Source: Arenibacter sp. F26102
GTDB lineage: Bacteria > Bacteroidota > Bacteroidia > Flavobacteriales > Flavobacteriaceae
Direction: 5' to 3'
NCBI RefSeq assembly: GCF_023015865.1
Contig: NZ_JALKBC010000015.1
Coordinates: 117,872 to 181,871, forward strand
Length of the DNA stretch: 64,000 nucleotides
Part shown: in pieces, positions 45,001-52,535 of the stretch
Layout: each line of letters opens with the position of its first letter
Numbering within the stretch: the stretch's first letter is position 1
Program-made: the position numbers and the translations under genes
Notes under the pieces: generated by a model
Database searches by the model: none
The model's input: the letters and a program-made list of their open reading frames with translations, nothing else
Told to the model about the DNA's origin: nothing

Positions 45001-45506
45001 GTCATCACCCCATTAGTGGTTCCTTTTTCAATAATATTGGCCCCGACAACTGGTTTGCCCGTGTCGACATCGGTAATGGTACCGCTTACCGTTATGGTTT
45101 CCTGTTCAACCCCATGCAGGTTGGAAAGTTTGCCCGAAAGTTTATTTTTTCGGGATGTTAAAAATATCTGTTCATTAAAAACCTTGTAATCGGTCCGGGT
45201 CTCGCGGAAGACCTTATCCAAAACCAATTGAATTTCCTCATTTTCCACTTTAAGTTTTATTTTCCGATACAGGTCAACATCCTTAATCTTATAGACAAAT
45301 CGAAAATCGGTCTGACTTTCGATGATTCTCAACAAATGTGAAACCTCTACACCATTGAGGTCAAGGGTCACCGTTTTCTGGGAATAAGAGTTGTTGGCCC
45401 GTAGGAGAAAAAGAGATGTAAAAATAAGCAGGAGTGAGAGCTTCATTTTTAGATCAAAATTTAATAAGAAAATAGGCACTGATATGCATTGTAATCGTTT
45501 TTTCAT
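42072..45506 (-). CDS. SusC-type TonB receptor with STN signalling domain
   Basis: This 1144-residue protein starts with a long n-region plus signal (MKLSLLLIFTSLFLLRANNS) and an STN domain at about 45-115 (LDLNGVEVSHLLRIIESQTD). This is followed by a carboxypeptidase-D-like domain (TVSGTITDVDTGKPVVGANI, then GTTNGVMTDFDGNYVI), the plug (IIVGYGTQKKESVVGSIVQV, IRGQSTWNGGGQPLILVDGI, VLKDASATAVFGVKGANGVI) and a barrel ending in KRFNLGLNINF. STN implies signalling to a FecR anti-sigma factor, here probably the one at 30227. An antisense RNA candidate overlaps its leader. Confidence 0.95.
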   Translation of the reverse strand: MKKRLQCISVPIFLLNFDLKMKLSLLLIFTSLFLLRANNSYSQKTVTLDLNGVEVSHLLRIIESQTDFRFVYKIKDVDLYRKIKLKVENEEIQLVLDKVFRETRTDYKVFNEQIFLTSRKNKLSGKLSNLHGVEQETITVSGTITDVDTGKPVVGANIIEKGTTNGVMTDFDGNYVIKVPEDATLIVSYIGFGTQTFMLNGRSTIDVVLTGEAAVLDEVIIVGYGTQKKESVVGSIVQVSGEKLMQSGGVSTVGQALTGRLPGVTTISSTGRPGDESPEIYIRGQSTWNGGGQPLILVDGIERSMNDIDTGDIESLSVLKDASATAVFGVKGANGVILITTKRGAKGKAQLSFSASTALKIPSKLPEKYDSYDSFLVANESIERTVPVKEEAWRNYTPLDVIEKYRNPANDLERTLYPNVDWVDATQKDYALDHRINLSVSGGTDFVKYFGALTYQHVGDIFDGGKYDNGRGYEANFDYDRFNYRSNIDFDITPTTRFSVNLSGYYGIQQGNEANRLLLYSSIYALAPNLFYPVFDDGTYGRTAISDFELANPAELLSAKGSTQSHRVQVNSDFVLTQKLDFLLKGLSFRGSLSYDNNFSGSGGVKEDNPGGSVNVIYKIYNPDGTEQLLSPIGVNQFDFVIKPWYLDPLTIDDSGTSRRLFYQLSLNYDKTFAEKHNTTALMLMNREEYAIGSMFPRYREDWVGRVTYNYDNRYFIDVNGAYNGSEKYGPGYKFELFPSVALGWMVSNEPFLENSTWLDKFKIRGSYGIVGDDSSGNRWAYISQWASGGKAFMNNSNLWGAKSPYTFYKESVIGNQFLQWETSEKANVGFEFSMLKNAISLELDLFKEDRHDIIVPANNRSVPSFIGFDPADVNIGETTVEGVELTLNLKHQLTVNWNVWSEFTFTKAKDEIIYKEDPELKEAYQKSQGFAIGQPREVIRGELMTSWDEVYGSTPMNNNQASRRPGFYDEIDFNSDGLVNGDDNAPYGYTVRPQNSYSLGLGTGYKNWSFMVQFYGVNNVNKLYEDRTFVGEKPLFFEFKSDYWSVDNPRGTEVLPSWASAAGGTDSYRNWYDSSFVRLNNLELGYTFKTEQGSQYKLYVSGNNLAFWSDLPDDRQNNTGNQDQFRGNYPTFKRFNLGLNINF

Positions 45507-45513
45507 ACCTTTG
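45506..45513 (+). promoter_or_regulatory. TAnnTTTG box antisense to the susC start (locus 1)
   Basis: TACCTTTG on the plus strand fits the Bacteroidota -7 consensus TAnnTTTG and overlaps the last base of the antisense susC start codon. A TTG lies 14 bp upstream (45489-45491), shorter than the usual spacing, so the -33 part is weak. The surrounding TTTTTTCATAnnTTTGAA is repeated at the locus 2 susC start. Confidence 0.4.
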
Positions 45514-45518
45514 AAATC

Positions 45519-45597
45519 TCGAATTTTGGTTGATACTCGTTTTAATCGACCACACTAGTTAAGCGGGGAATGCAGCAACATTCCCCGCTTTTTTTTA
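45519..45597 (+). ncRNA. Candidate antisense RNA to the susC leader (locus 1)
   Basis: A transcript of about 80 nt is inferred between the TACCTTTG box and the plus-strand terminator at 45561-45596. No plus-strand gene lies upstream that would need this terminator, and the region is the leader of the opposite-strand susC mRNA. Cis-antisense RNAs at susC leaders that repress glycan loci are known from Bacteroides fragilis (DonS-type). The start point is an estimate. Confidence 0.45.
45561..45596 (+). terminator. Strong plus-strand intrinsic terminator upstream of susC
   Basis: AAGCGGGGAATG and CATTCCCCGCTT form a perfect 12-bp stem with loop CAGCAA, followed by a run of eight T (45589-45596) on the plus strand. 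On the minus strand no T run follows, so it does not terminate toward susC. The remaining part of the spacer 45598-46004 shows no gene. Confidence 0.85.
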
Positions 45598-46004
45598 TGG
45601 TTAAATGTTCGTTGTTATTTCATCTTCTGATTTTTTTTCCATTATACATTCATTTAAGTTATTTCCTTTCTTCGCCTTAATCGGCATAATTAAAGAGTTC
45701 GTTTTGCGCAAGACGAGCCTTTTTCCTGAGGATTTGAAAGTTTCGCGAGAACTGACCATTCTGGTATATTCTCGAAATTACAGGCCACCCTAAACAATAC
45801 CTGACTACCCTCGTCCTATCAGAACAAGGTTCCCTCCTATAATACAATCCAGAGCCGGCCGACTACTATGCAGTTTTAATAAATATTTACGTAAACATTA
45901 AGAAATAATCAGGAAAAATGCGGACATCCCAATAAGAACGGACTATCCCGAGAATTGTTAAATTTATAAATTGAAGTGCTTTTTTATGTTAATTAAGTAA
46001 TGAA

Positions 46005-46598
46005 TCAATTTATAATTAACAATATTGACAGCAAGAGAACAATATCACCATGCAGCATAAGGTAATCCCGGATAATCGACAGGGCCTTGCTCATCTGATT
46101 TTTTACGGTATTTGGGGAAATCCCAAGTTCAGACCCGATTTCCTCGTAGCTTTTCCCATGATTGCGCGACATCGTATAAATCTGTCTACAACGGGGCGGT
46201 AAGGCAGCGATAGCTCCATTTTGAAGCTTTTCCAAATCTGCCTCTGCCAGTCCATTATCAGAAGAAACGCTCGATAACTGGCTTTCATAAAAAACATTGT
46301 GCGCCAAAAACCTGTCCTGAGCGGCTTTCTTCAGAAAATTAAAACAAAAATTCTTGGTAATGGTAAAGAGGAAGGATTTAAAGGATAGGTTGGGATTGAG
46401 TTTCTCGCGATAGGACCAGACCTTGACAAAGACATCTTGGGTAATTTCCTCGGCCTGGACCCTTTGTTTGACAAGTTTGGTACTATATGCAAGAATATCA
46501 TTGTGATAATGATCGAACAACCATCTAAATGCGGACTCATCTCCGGAACTTAATGCAGCTACTTTTTCGGCAGTTTTATCCCCGCTAGTTCTACTCAC
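46005..46598 (-). CDS. ECF-type RNA polymerase sigma factor (locus 1)
   Basis: This 197-residue protein has sigma region 2 (FRWLFDHYHNDILAYSTKLV, AEEITQDVFVKVW, SFKSFLFTITKNFCFNFLKK) and region 4 (IAALPPRCRQIYTMSRNHGK, SYEEIGSELGISPNTVKNQM), with the hydrophobic C-terminal tail common in Bacteroidota ECF factors. It probably activates the susC promoter of locus 1 after release from a FecR protein. No anti-sigma gene is adjacent; the nearest on this strand is at 30227-31417, at the far end of the locus. Confidence 0.93.
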   Translation of the reverse strand: MSRTSGDKTAEKVAALSSGDESAFRWLFDHYHNDILAYSTKLVKQRVQAEEITQDVFVKVWSYREKLNPNLSFKSFLFTITKNFCFNFLKKAAQDRFLAHNVFYESQLSSVSSDNGLAEADLEKLQNGAIAALPPRCRQIYTMSRNHGKSYEEIGSELGISPNTVKNQMSKALSIIRDYLMLHGDIVLLLSILLIIN

Positions 46599-46728
46599 AG
46601 AGAAACCTCTTTATTGAATTCAAAAAAAACATGCCCTAAACTTACTAATAATTTATAATATTACAATTTATTTTTTTAAATCAAGACCAAAAATTATAAT
46701 TGCATAATTAAATAAGTGGATGTTATGT

Positions 46729-46929
46729 TTAAAATAACAATTTAGGTCTTATTCCAAATAACTTTTGTCTGGACCGGTGGATTACCAGCAAGTTACTTAC
46801 CACAATCTGAGCCAATTCAGGTTCTATCAAATCATCCAGGCATTGATCGGCGAAAATGGCGGCACTATCCTTTAGCTGCTTTACCAATCGCTGCACGATT
46901 TTTATCTCTTGTTCCGAAGAATGTCCGGC
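46729..46929 (-). pseudogene. 3' scrap of an unidentified gene
   Basis: A frame without start codon, preceded by TGA, reads AGHSSEQEIKIVQRLVKQLK and continues to a stop at 46729 as helical, coding-like sequence (ELAQIVVSNLLVIHRSRQK). It looks like the last 65 codons of a lost gene. The family is not recognised. Together with the 62-bp duplicated terminator next to it, this marks a rearrangement point between loci 1 and 2. Confidence 0.45.
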
Positions 46930-46954
46930 TCACCTACCTGTTTCGGTCTAGGAC

Positions 46955-47016
46955 AGTAAAACAAAAAAAAGGAACAACAGTTTCCCATTGTTCCTTTATC
47001 AACTAAACTAACTCAA
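46955..47016 (-). terminator. Terminator of the BASS gene; copy B of the 62-bp duplication
   Basis: It is identical over 43 bp to 25048-25090, then has two mismatches and 17 more identical bases. The hairpin AAAGGAACAA/TTGTTCCTTT is followed on the minus strand by eight T. It ends 2 bp from the stop codon of the symporter gene and closes locus 2. Confidence 0.85.
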
Positions 47017-47017
47017 C

Positions 47018-48148
47018 TCAAATTACTGTATTTTTTTCTTTGTAATGTCTCTCTCCATAGACTCTAGAAGGCTTAGTTTCTTTTTTGTGCCAATAGGTTG
47101 CCAGTATAGATCCCGTAATGTTCATCAATGGCCCAAATACCGCTGGGGCCAGTCCCATGGTCGCTATCTTGCCCAATGAATTGGCTATCCCTGAGGCAAG
47201 CCCTCCATTTTGCATTCCCACTTCCAAAGCAATCGTGCGTGCATCCTGTTCCTTCAATTTCAATAGGCGAGCGTACCAATACCCCAGCATATAGCCAAAT
47301 AGGTTGTGTATAAGCACCAATAACATCAAGATTCCGCCGATATCCAAAAGGCTGTCCCTTCCCGCTGCCGTAATTACAATAATGATAAGTCCAATACCCA
47401 GCATGGAAATTACGGGTAGTGCCTTGTCCAACCATTTTGCCTTATCTCCCCGCAAACGGTTAAAGAAAAGTCCAACACCCAGGGGTAAAATAATCATCTT
47501 TACAATACTCCACATCATATCCAGCACATCTATTTCTATAAATTCCCCAGCCAAGAACTTCATAAGAAGCGGAGTTATAAAGGGTGCAAGAATGGTAGAG
47601 ATGGAGGTAATAGTGATGGAAAGTGCCAAGTTGGCCTTGGCCAAATAGGCCATTACATTGGAGGCCACCCCACTAGGAGAACAACCGATCAGAACGATCC
47701 CTGCCGCGATCTCCGGTGGGAAATTGCTATATTTTGCCAGAGCAAAGCCCATTAGGGGCATAATTCCCAACTGGGCGGAGACTCCTACCAAGACCCCTTT
47801 GGGCGACTTAATAACTTCTGCAAAATCGCCCAGTTTCATGGAAGTCCCCATGCCGAACATAATTAGCTGGATCAAGGGTATGATCAGTCCCGTAAGTTTA
47901 AAATCCCCGATCTGCAAAAAATATTCGGGGTAATACAGCGCCAGTACCACTCCCGCAAATATAGAGGCGGTAAAAACATAACTGTTCAAGGATTTGTATC
48001 CACTGAAGCCAAGGGCCAAGAGTGCAAAAAACGCCATTATCAAAAGACCGGCATGTTCAATGTTACCCCTAAAGACCATCCCAAGTATGAACAGCAACAA
48101 TAAGGAGGCCATGCCTAGGCTAATGGAATAAATATTCAATTTTTTCAA
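47018..48148 (-). CDS. BASS-family sodium-dependent organic acid symporter
   Basis: This 376-residue protein has about ten predicted membrane helices and the bile acid:sodium symporter family signature segments GMGTSMKLGDFAEVIKSPKG, VLIGCSPSGVASNVMAYLAK (with the following STILAPFITPLL) and ALEVGMQNGGLASGIANSLG. Family members carry bile acids, pyruvate, ketopantoate and other organic acids with sodium. It is the last gene of locus 2, after the dehydratase and aldolase genes, so import of a keto acid formed outside the cytoplasm is a reasonable inference. It is followed by a terminator almost identical to that of the cstA-type gene. Confidence 0.88.
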   Translation of the reverse strand: MKKLNIYSISLGMASLLLLFILGMVFRGNIEHAGLLIMAFFALLALGFSGYKSLNSYVFTASIFAGVVLALYYPEYFLQIGDFKLTGLIIPLIQLIMFGMGTSMKLGDFAEVIKSPKGVLVGVSAQLGIMPLMGFALAKYSNFPPEIAAGIVLIGCSPSGVASNVMAYLAKANLALSITITSISTILAPFITPLLMKFLAGEFIEIDVLDMMWSIVKMIILPLGVGLFFNRLRGDKAKWLDKALPVISMLGIGLIIIVITAAGRDSLLDIGGILMLLVLIHNLFGYMLGYWYARLLKLKEQDARTIALEVGMQNGGLASGIANSLGKIATMGLAPAVFGPLMNITGSILATYWHKKETKPSRVYGERHYKEKNTVI

Positions 48149-48175
48149 AATAGTTTGGTTTAGGTTATTATGGTC

Positions 48176-48718
48176 CTAGTTGGGCAATTTATAGGCCTGT
48201 CTGGCCAAAAGTCTGAGCTTGCTGTCCTTTCCTTTTTGGTATACCTGTACATTTCCGATACGGATATCTACAGGCTCCCCTTCATTGGTGGCCCTGGCCA
48301 AGAAAATGTGTCTGACAATGACCGTGTTCCCTGAAATATGGATAGTCTGATCAGGGGCCTCCACAGACAAAAAATTGAATGGGCCATTCACGATATCATC
48401 TATGAAAGCCGCCCTGTCCTGGATCAGTCCGCTCGAATGCCCATAGGTAAGTTCCTCTGCGCAAAGAGCTTCCATTAGTTCCACGGTCGGGTCTACCATG
48501 GCAATATTGAAAGCCATAACGGCATGTTGAACTTCATCGGTCGTAGCAGAATCTTGTCCCAGCTCCATAGTATCGGTAGAGGTTATGTCTTTTGCTTGCT
48601 TTTCATTTTGTTTGCACCCCATCAAAACAAACAGAGCGAACAATATAGTAATCCAAAAGCCTCTTATTTTTTCAATACCGTTCAAGTCTATCATTTTCAT
48701 AAATTTACGTTGTCCCAT
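48176..48718 (-). CDS. NTF2/SnoaL-like lipoprotein
   Basis: The start at 48718 overlaps the stop of the upstream aldolase-like gene by one base (TAATG), suggesting translational coupling; ATG at 48700 is an alternative, and the longer frame to 48829 runs inside the neighbour. A lipoprotein signal (ITILFALFVLMGC) is followed by an NTF2-like cone fold of about 120 residues (VMAFNIAMVDPTVELMEALC, ELTYGHSSGLIQDRAAFIDD, GNTVIVRHIFLARA, KLRLLARQAYKLP). Family members bind or isomerise small ligands. Its role may be in handling an intermediate of the extracytoplasmic pathway. Confidence 0.8.
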   Translation of the reverse strand: MGQRKFMKMIDLNGIEKIRGFWITILFALFVLMGCKQNEKQAKDITSTDTMELGQDSATTDEVQHAVMAFNIAMVDPTVELMEALCAEELTYGHSSGLIQDRAAFIDDIVNGPFNFLSVEAPDQTIHISGNTVIVRHIFLARATNEGEPVDIRIGNVQVYQKGKDSKLRLLARQAYKLPN

Positions 48719-49650
48719 TACCATGTCCTTTTGCTTAAAACCTTGTCCAGCGTCTCTTTGGACATTCTTGCCAATTCGGGGTGTTTGCCCAACCATACCA
48801 AGAATTCCTTTTTTAACTGTTCTGTCCATTGGCTGTCTATCTCGCCAGTGGAATATTTCTTGGTCCTTACCATCTCAAAGCCAAACTGGTCTTTAAGGGC
48901 CACAAACTCGGCAGTACCCACTACCTGTTCCGCCAAGTGAGCTGGAATAAAAAGTACACCCTCCCTTTTGGCAAGGACAAGATCACCGGGCAATACCATT
49001 ACGTGGCCGATCCGTATGGGCGTGTTGAGCCCCATGAGCACTTCCTCCTCAAGAAAGGATGGGTGAAAATCGCGTACAAAGGCATTGAACCCTTCCATTT
49101 GGCTTATGCTCTCTAGGTCCCTTGCACTGCCATTAAAAACTACCCCGTTACCGGACTTGCTGTAAATGGAGGTTGCCAATGTAGCTCCCATAAGGGTACC
49201 CGCGTCGATCTTGCCAAAACTATCGGCCACATATACATCCCCCTTGGTAAGCACCTCTATAGGCCAGGAATTGGTGTTGCCCTTCCTACCTTGTGAACTT
49301 ATTCCCCTTGCCTTGATGTTCTTCTCCACATCGGGGCGACTAGGCATGAACAATGCAGTAAGTGCCCTACCTACAATGGGAACATCGTTATGGACCATTT
49401 TCCAATTGCCCTCAAACTGGTTCTTGTATCCTTCATTTTCAAGGACCGTCCAGGCATCATCGATACCGATCTTTTTTGCTCGCTCCAAAAGGTCGTCCGA
49501 AATCTTGGGGCGGCCGTCATCGAAACGTGCCCCTTTCCATTCGGAGGTCAAAAAAATGAGCTCCTCCTTTGGAAGGGTCTGTGCTGATATCACATTGGTT
49601 TGTAAGAGAAAGAAAAAAACGATTATCAGTAGTTCTTGGTAACTTTTCAT
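48718..49650 (-). CDS. Exported RraA/HMG-aldolase-like protein 1
   Basis: This 310-residue protein has a signal peptide (LLIIVFFFLLQTNVISAQ) and an RraA-type fold: GRALTALFMPSRPD, KGDVYVADSFGKIDAGTLMG, the catalytic-type NGSARD (Arg177, Asp178), then LPGDLVLAKREGVLFIPAHL. In cytoplasmic relatives this fold is a divalent-metal class II pyruvate aldolase (4-hydroxy-4-methyl-2-oxoglutarate aldolase) or the RNase E inhibitor RraA. The export signal rules out an RNase role. An extra C-terminal region of about 70 residues is present. It is 60 bp from its paralogue and downstream of a sugar-acid dehydratase-like gene. Confidence 0.85.
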   Translation of the reverse strand: MKSYQELLIIVFFFLLQTNVISAQTLPKEELIFLTSEWKGARFDDGRPKISDDLLERAKKIGIDDAWTVLENEGYKNQFEGNWKMVHNDVPIVGRALTALFMPSRPDVEKNIKARGISSQGRKGNTNSWPIEVLTKGDVYVADSFGKIDAGTLMGATLATSIYSKSGNGVVFNGSARDLESISQMEGFNAFVRDFHPSFLEEEVLMGLNTPIRIGHVMVLPGDLVLAKREGVLFIPAHLAEQVVGTAEFVALKDQFGFEMVRTKKYSTGEIDSQWTEQLKKEFLVWLGKHPELARMSKETLDKVLSKRTW

Positions 49651-49710
49651 AGCTTAGATTAAAATTCCATTTTTAATTCATTTATCCCCCGATTTCCAGG
49701 GTTTTGGGTA

Positions 49711-50646
49711 TTATTCCTTCCCCATACGAGACAAGTAGGCTTCAATATCTTGTTTAGTCACAGTAAGTTCTCCTGGATGTTTGGAAAACCAGGCCCTATA
49801 TTCATTTTTTATCTTGTCCGACCAATCTCCATGAATTTCACCACTTGGATATTTCGCTTGCTGTAATAAAAACCTTTCGAATTCGTCTCTCAGCGAAGTA
49901 AGTTCTGAGGCTGAGACCAACGCTTGTACCATATGCGCAGGTATAAACGCTACGCCATACTCATTAGCAAAAACCACATCACCTGGAAAAACCGTCACTT
50001 CACCAATTCGGATGGGCATATTAATCGAAGTCGGGGTCATGTCCTTGATATAGGAGGGGTCATGCCCTTTGACCCATGCGTTAAAACCTTCGGTATCTTT
50101 CAATTCCTGCATGTCCCGAACAGAGCCATAAAAAATAACGCCCCTACCAGTCCTGCCATATATTGCGTTTCCAAGACTGGAGCCAATTAGTGTACCATCC
50201 TTGACTTTTCCGTAACCATCGGCTACATAAATATCTCCTTTTGTCAATATGTCTATAGGCCAAATATTTATGCCCCCTTGCTGGGAACGCCCCTCTAATT
50301 TACCCGCTGCCTTCACAATACTGTCTAAGTCTGGCCTAGTCGGCATGAACTGGGTGGTCACCACCCGCCCGGTCATGGTTTCTCCCGGTTTCAAGATAAT
50401 CCAGTCCTTGGCAACTTGGTTACGATAACCCTTATGATACATGTATCCCCAAATCTGTTCCAAGGTGGCTTTTTTTAGTTGGTCTAGAACCAAATCCGAA
50501 ACCTTAGGGCGGCCGTCCACTAGACGTTCACCTTCCCATTGGGAGGTTATAGCTTTTACATATTCTGGGGATGCCCCAACGCTTTGGGCTCCTGCATACC
50601 AAATACTTGCCACTAGTGCAAGGCATAAACTCATGTTCTGTCTCAT
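49711..50646 (-). CDS. Exported RraA/HMG-aldolase-like protein 2
   Basis: This 311-residue paralogue of the next gene also has a signal peptide (MSLCLALVASIWYAGAQ). It keeps the same landmarks at the same positions: GRVVTTQFMPTRPD, KGDIYVADGYGKVKDGTLIG, YGSVRD (Arg177, Asp178), FPGDVVFANEYGVAFIPAHM, and the C-terminal SGEIHGDWSDKIKNEYRAW. The two copies have diverged to perhaps half identity, so they may form a heteromeric enzyme or accept different substrates. Trimers are typical for the family. Located between the dehydratase and copy 1. Confidence 0.85.
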   Translation of the reverse strand: MRQNMSLCLALVASIWYAGAQSVGASPEYVKAITSQWEGERLVDGRPKVSDLVLDQLKKATLEQIWGYMYHKGYRNQVAKDWIILKPGETMTGRVVTTQFMPTRPDLDSIVKAAGKLEGRSQQGGINIWPIDILTKGDIYVADGYGKVKDGTLIGSSLGNAIYGRTGRGVIFYGSVRDMQELKDTEGFNAWVKGHDPSYIKDMTPTSINMPIRIGEVTVFPGDVVFANEYGVAFIPAHMVQALVSASELTSLRDEFERFLLQQAKYPSGEIHGDWSDKIKNEYRAWFSKHPGELTVTKQDIEAYLSRMGKE

Positions 50647-50920
50647 AGTTAATTGTTGATGTTTCTTAAGAATACTTTAATATTAATACCAGAAAGTAAG
50701 TCCATAGCAAACTGCCACGCCCTGCAAAAAACATATACCTACCTTTCCTAACCCTAATGCGAATAAATATTCTTACTAGACTATTAAATGGTTATTGTCC
50801 TTTCTAACCAAAGGGCCCCGAGAGTTTTCTTCCCGAGGTCTCCTTGGATAAAACTAAATTATCATAAAAATATACTAATGGTAAGTGTTCATTTCCCACA
50901 TAATCCTAAGTTCATAGAGA

Positions 50921-52420
50921 TTAACTGTAGGTCCTGTCATGAGATCTTAATTCGTTCCACTCAGGCGTAGGCCTGAAGAAGCTCGTATCTCTTGGGTCAA
51001 GATGTTTCTTGATGACCTCCTCATTTAACTCTATACCTAGCCCGGGTGCTGTAAGCGATACCGGTGCAAAGCCTTTATCAATCATTTTTCCGCCATCCAC
51101 CATGGTGACAAGGTCTTCCCACCAAGGCAAATCTACCGAATGGTGTTCAAGAGATAAGAAATTTTGAGTTGCTGCGGCGCAGTGTACATTAGCCATGAAG
51201 GATACCGGAGTACCGGCCTGATGCATCGCCATAGCTATCCCAAATTCTTCTGCATAATCTCCAATACGTTTAGTTTCAAGTAACCCTCCTGAAGATGCCA
51301 GGTCGGGATGCACAATATCCACTGACCGATTGTGGATCAGCGGTTTGAAATTCTCCAAGAAATGGATATCCTCCCCAGTAGTAGTTGGGGTTTCTATGGC
51401 ATCTGAAATGGTTTTCCATTGCTCCGTATACTGCCAAGGAACCATGTCCTCAAACCAAGCCAATCGATATTTGTCAAGCGCCCGGGCGAGCCTAATTCCG
51501 TTATTCAAATCGAAATGCCCGTAGTGGTCGGTGGATATTGGAATCTCGTATCCCACCATATTCCTGACATCTTCAACGACCTTTTGGAGGTGCTCAAGGC
51601 CTTTCTCCGTAATCTGGATTTGGGTGAAGGGGTGCATTGTATTACCGTAGGACATATAATTTTTTCTGTCGCCCCACTGAGCCAGATTTTGTTGGGAATT
51701 CTCCCAAAACTTCCCGTTAACCACCGTACCTGGAATACCCTTTAATTCTCCAATTGACACATCCATTTTAAGCCAGGTATAGCCCTGTTCTTTTACTCTA
51801 AAATCGATAAGTTTTTGTTGTTCTTCTGGGGAGGATGCTTCAGGGGTGTCAGCATACAAACGTACTTTATCACGATACCTTCCTCCCAACAACTGCCAGG
51901 CAGGAACGTTATAAGCCTTTCCACACAAGTCCCAAAGTGCCATTTCAACTGCGCAGACCCCTCCAGCTTGCCGGGCTGGACCGCCAAATTGTTTAATACT
52001 CTTAAAAATCATTTCTACGTTACAGGGGTTTTGGCCAAGGATGCGGCTTTTGAGCATCAGAGCATAACGAACATCAGCGGCATCTCTTACTTCTCCAAGA
52101 CCATAAATTCCCTGATTAGTATCAATGCGAATAATGGCCGTTCCTCCCATTACTTTGGTCAGCGCATAGCGCATGTCGGTTATCTTAAGGTCTGAGGGTG
52201 CTGAGGCCCTGGCCACCTTTGAAGTGGTAGCTGCTACAGTATCCTCGAATGAATAACCCATGAAACTGGATAAGCCAATCCCTCCCAAGGCCGTTTTCTT
52301 TAAGAAGTTACGCCGGGCATCCGCCGTCTTGGGGTTCATGATTTCCTTTTGAAGTGAATCCTTATAATCCGCTTCCTCCTTTTTGTTCTTGGAAATAATC
52401 TCTTTTAATACATTTTTCAT
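50921..52420 (-). CDS. Tat-exported enolase-superfamily sugar-acid dehydratase
   Basis: This 499-residue protein belongs to the mandelate racemase/muconate lactonizing group. N- and C-domain marks include GLGEVRDAAD, FGGPARQAGG, AVEMALWDLCGK and LLGGRYRDKVRLYAD. Predicted metal ligands are Asp298 (STDHYGHFD), Glu324 (WFEDMVPW) and Glu350 (TGEDIHF); His400 (AMHQAGTP) is a candidate base. A twin-arginine signal lies at 36-56 (ARRNFLKKTALGGIGLSSFM). The ATG at 52339, preceded by AAAGGAAATC, would give a standard short Tat n-region and may be the true start. The likely reaction is dehydration of an aldonic or uronic-type acid to a 2-keto-3-deoxy acid; a racemase or cycloisomerase is possible. Confidence 0.87.
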   Translation of the reverse strand: MKNVLKEIISKNKKEEADYKDSLQKEIMNPKTADARRNFLKKTALGGIGLSSFMGYSFEDTVAATTSKVARASAPSDLKITDMRYALTKVMGGTAIIRIDTNQGIYGLGEVRDAADVRYALMLKSRILGQNPCNVEMIFKSIKQFGGPARQAGGVCAVEMALWDLCGKAYNVPAWQLLGGRYRDKVRLYADTPEASSPEEQQKLIDFRVKEQGYTWLKMDVSIGELKGIPGTVVNGKFWENSQQNLAQWGDRKNYMSYGNTMHPFTQIQITEKGLEHLQKVVEDVRNMVGYEIPISTDHYGHFDLNNGIRLARALDKYRLAWFEDMVPWQYTEQWKTISDAIETPTTTGEDIHFLENFKPLIHNRSVDIVHPDLASSGGLLETKRIGDYAEEFGIAMAMHQAGTPVSFMANVHCAAATQNFLSLEHHSVDLPWWEDLVTMVDGGKMIDKGFAPVSLTAPGLGIELNEEVIKKHLDPRDTSFFRPTPEWNELRSHDRTYS

Positions 52421-52535
52421 AAAAGTGGTTTTAAAATAAAATTATGTTTTATACTTGTTTTTTTTATATTCACGACGCCATCGAACACACCGTTTGGCAC
52501 ATCCCCATCTTATTCATAATGTTCGGAGCAGTCTA

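Noticed and set aside
48719..48829. Longer N-terminus of the NTF2-like gene
   Set aside because: It lies wholly inside the upstream RraA-like gene; the TAATG overlap start gives a proper lipoprotein signal.
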